Below, piece after piece: positions 63,195 through 64,000 of a stretch of DNA of 64,000 bases (within the stretch, counting starts at the first letter, position 1; each line of letters starts with the position of its first letter). Where the stretch lies: positions 4,340,001 to 4,404,000 of the forward strand of contig NZ_JBFMVT010000002.1 of assembly GCF_040786275.1 (NCBI RefSeq), written 5' to 3'. The notes beneath the pieces are model-generated. The model did no database searches. It had not been told where the DNA came from and saw only the letters and a list, made by a program, of their open reading frames with translations. This stretch comes from Buttiauxella gaviniae (GTDB lineage: Bacteria; Pseudomonadota; Gammaproteobacteria; Enterobacterales; Enterobacteriaceae). Position numbers and translations under genes: made by a program.

Positions 63195-64000
63195 ATGTCC
63201 AGAATCCCAAAACAACTTACTTTCGGCGTCATCATCGGCAATCGCGGTTTCTTCCCGAGCTATTTAGTGGCGCAGGCGCATGAACAGGCCGAAGCGCTGT
63301 TTAGCAAACTGGGTATCAATACCGTGATGTTAAAAGACGGACAAACCCATCTCGGCGGCGTGGAAACGCGCCAGGACGCCAAAGTGTGCGCTGAATTATT
63401 CCGCCAGCATCGTGATGAAATTCATGGCCTGGTCGTGCTGCTGCCCAACTTCGGGGATGAAAAAGCAGTGGCGGAAGCCATTCGTCTTTCCGGCCTGAAA
63501 GTGCCGGTCTTAATCCAGGCCGAAGAAGATAACCTCGACAAAATGGGGCTGGCGACACGCCGGGATAGCTTCTGCGGCAAAATCTCGCTGTGCAATAACC
63601 TGCGCCAGTACAACATCCCTTTCACGCTCACCACGCAGCATGTCTGCGCGTTAAGCGGTGAAGTTTTTGAGCAAGATTTACAGCGTTTTGCGCAAATCTG
63701 CCGGGTAGTCAAATCGATGCAGGGCGTGCGAATCGGGGCAATCGGTGCACGTCCGGCCAGCTTTAACACCGTGCGCTATAGCGAAAAACTGCTTGAGAAA
63801 ATGGGCGTGGCGGTGGAAACGCTCGACCTGTCGGAAATTTTCACGCGCATTAAACACATCAGCGATAGCGATCTGCGCGTGCACGAAAAACGCGGCATCT
63901 TAATTGAAAACGCCGACGCCAGCGGCATTCCGGCAGATAAACTCACCACCATGGCAAAACTGTTCGTGGTGATCAGCGAATGGGTGGTCGCCAACGACAT
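63195..64000 (+). CDS. L-fucose/L-arabinose isomerase-like protein, 3' end outside the window
   Basis: The first 268 residues of a sugar isomerase of the FucI/AraA-like fold: GVIIGNRGFFPSYLVAQA at the N-terminus, VLLPNFGDEKAVAEAIR and RIGAIGARPASFNTVRYSEK in the second domain. The C-terminal domain and most metal ligands lie beyond the right edge. It follows the kinase gene by 24 bases, with GGAG about 12 bases before its ATG. In an isomerase-kinase-transketolase pathway it would make the ketose from the imported aldose. Confidence 0.85.
   Translation, partial: MSRIPKQLTFGVIIGNRGFFPSYLVAQAHEQAEALFSKLGINTVMLKDGQTHLGGVETRQDAKVCAELFRQHRDEIHGLVVLLPNFGDEKAVAEAIRLSGLKVPVLIQAEEDNLDKMGLATRRDSFCGKISLCNNLRQYNIPFTLTTQHVCALSGEVFEQDLQRFAQICRVVKSMQGVRIGAIGARPASFNTVRYSEKLLEKMGVAVETLDLSEIFTRIKHISDSDLRVHEKRGILIENADASGIPADKLTTMAKLFVVISEWVVAND

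Overview
The window is chromosomal DNA of a member of the Enterobacteriaceae, probably close to Enterobacter, Lelliottia or Kosakonia. Many genes read as near-identical orthologues of Escherichia coli genes (hrpA, azoR, ydbL-ynbE-ydbH, ldhA, hslJ, ydbJ, nifJ/ydbK, yncE, aldA, ydcY), and the order azoR/hrpA ... ydbL-ynbE-ydbH, ldhA, hslJ, ydbJ, nifJ is the E. coli order. Between these lie genes E. coli K-12 lacks at this place: srfABC, diaminobutyrate enzymes, urea carboxylase, a second sugar ABC operon. Intergenic regions carry REP-type palindromes and one shortened ERIC-like element. I found no tRNA, rRNA, CRISPR array, insertion sequence or phage gene.

Layout. 1-5500: urea carboxylase (cut by the left edge) and allophanate hydrolase, which turn urea into ammonia and CO2, behind a sigma-54 promoter with two NtrC-like sites 32 bp apart. 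5500-9130: ydcY, an alpha/beta hydrolase, a DppA-like peptide-binding protein and a class I glutamine amidotransferase. 9320-15740: srfABC. 15860-18720: aldehyde dehydrogenase, AraC-type regulator and a YbcL-like periplasmic protein. 18890-20820: an ABC-F ATPase preceded by a 27-codon upstream ORF and mutually exclusive hairpins, an attenuator-like leader. 20870-24700: the autotransporter esterase ApeE and a chemoreceptor with a sigma-28-type promoter. 24940-29840: a frameshifted YdeP-type molybdopterin oxidoreductase and a membrane PQQ dehydrogenase. 29930-33710: second DppA-like protein, PepT-like peptidase, SDR. 33900-38620: hrpA and azoR.

38670-42030: a small membrane protein and the dat-ddc pair (1,3-diaminopropane synthesis), in AT-rich surroundings where E. 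coli has other genes. 42370-51470: ydbH-ynbE-ydbL envelope lipid bridge, ldhA, hslJ, ydbJ and pyruvate:flavodoxin oxidoreductase. 51570-54270: Fur-type yncE and aldA. 54490-64000: a SorC-type regulator facing an eight-gene sugar operon (binding protein, DUF2291 lipoprotein, ATPase, permease, two half-transketolases, FGGY kinase, FucI-like isomerase cut by the right edge). Its content matches the isomerase-kinase-transketolase logic described for D-apiose, though the substrate is an inference.

The most interesting points are the attenuator-like leader of the ABC-F gene, the sugar operon with a repeated operator-like palindrome (GAATA-N2-TATTC), the NtrC/sigma-54 layout before allophanate hydrolase, and the poorly understood SrfABC set, which pairs an actin/Hsp70-fold protein with a degenerate GTPase-like protein.
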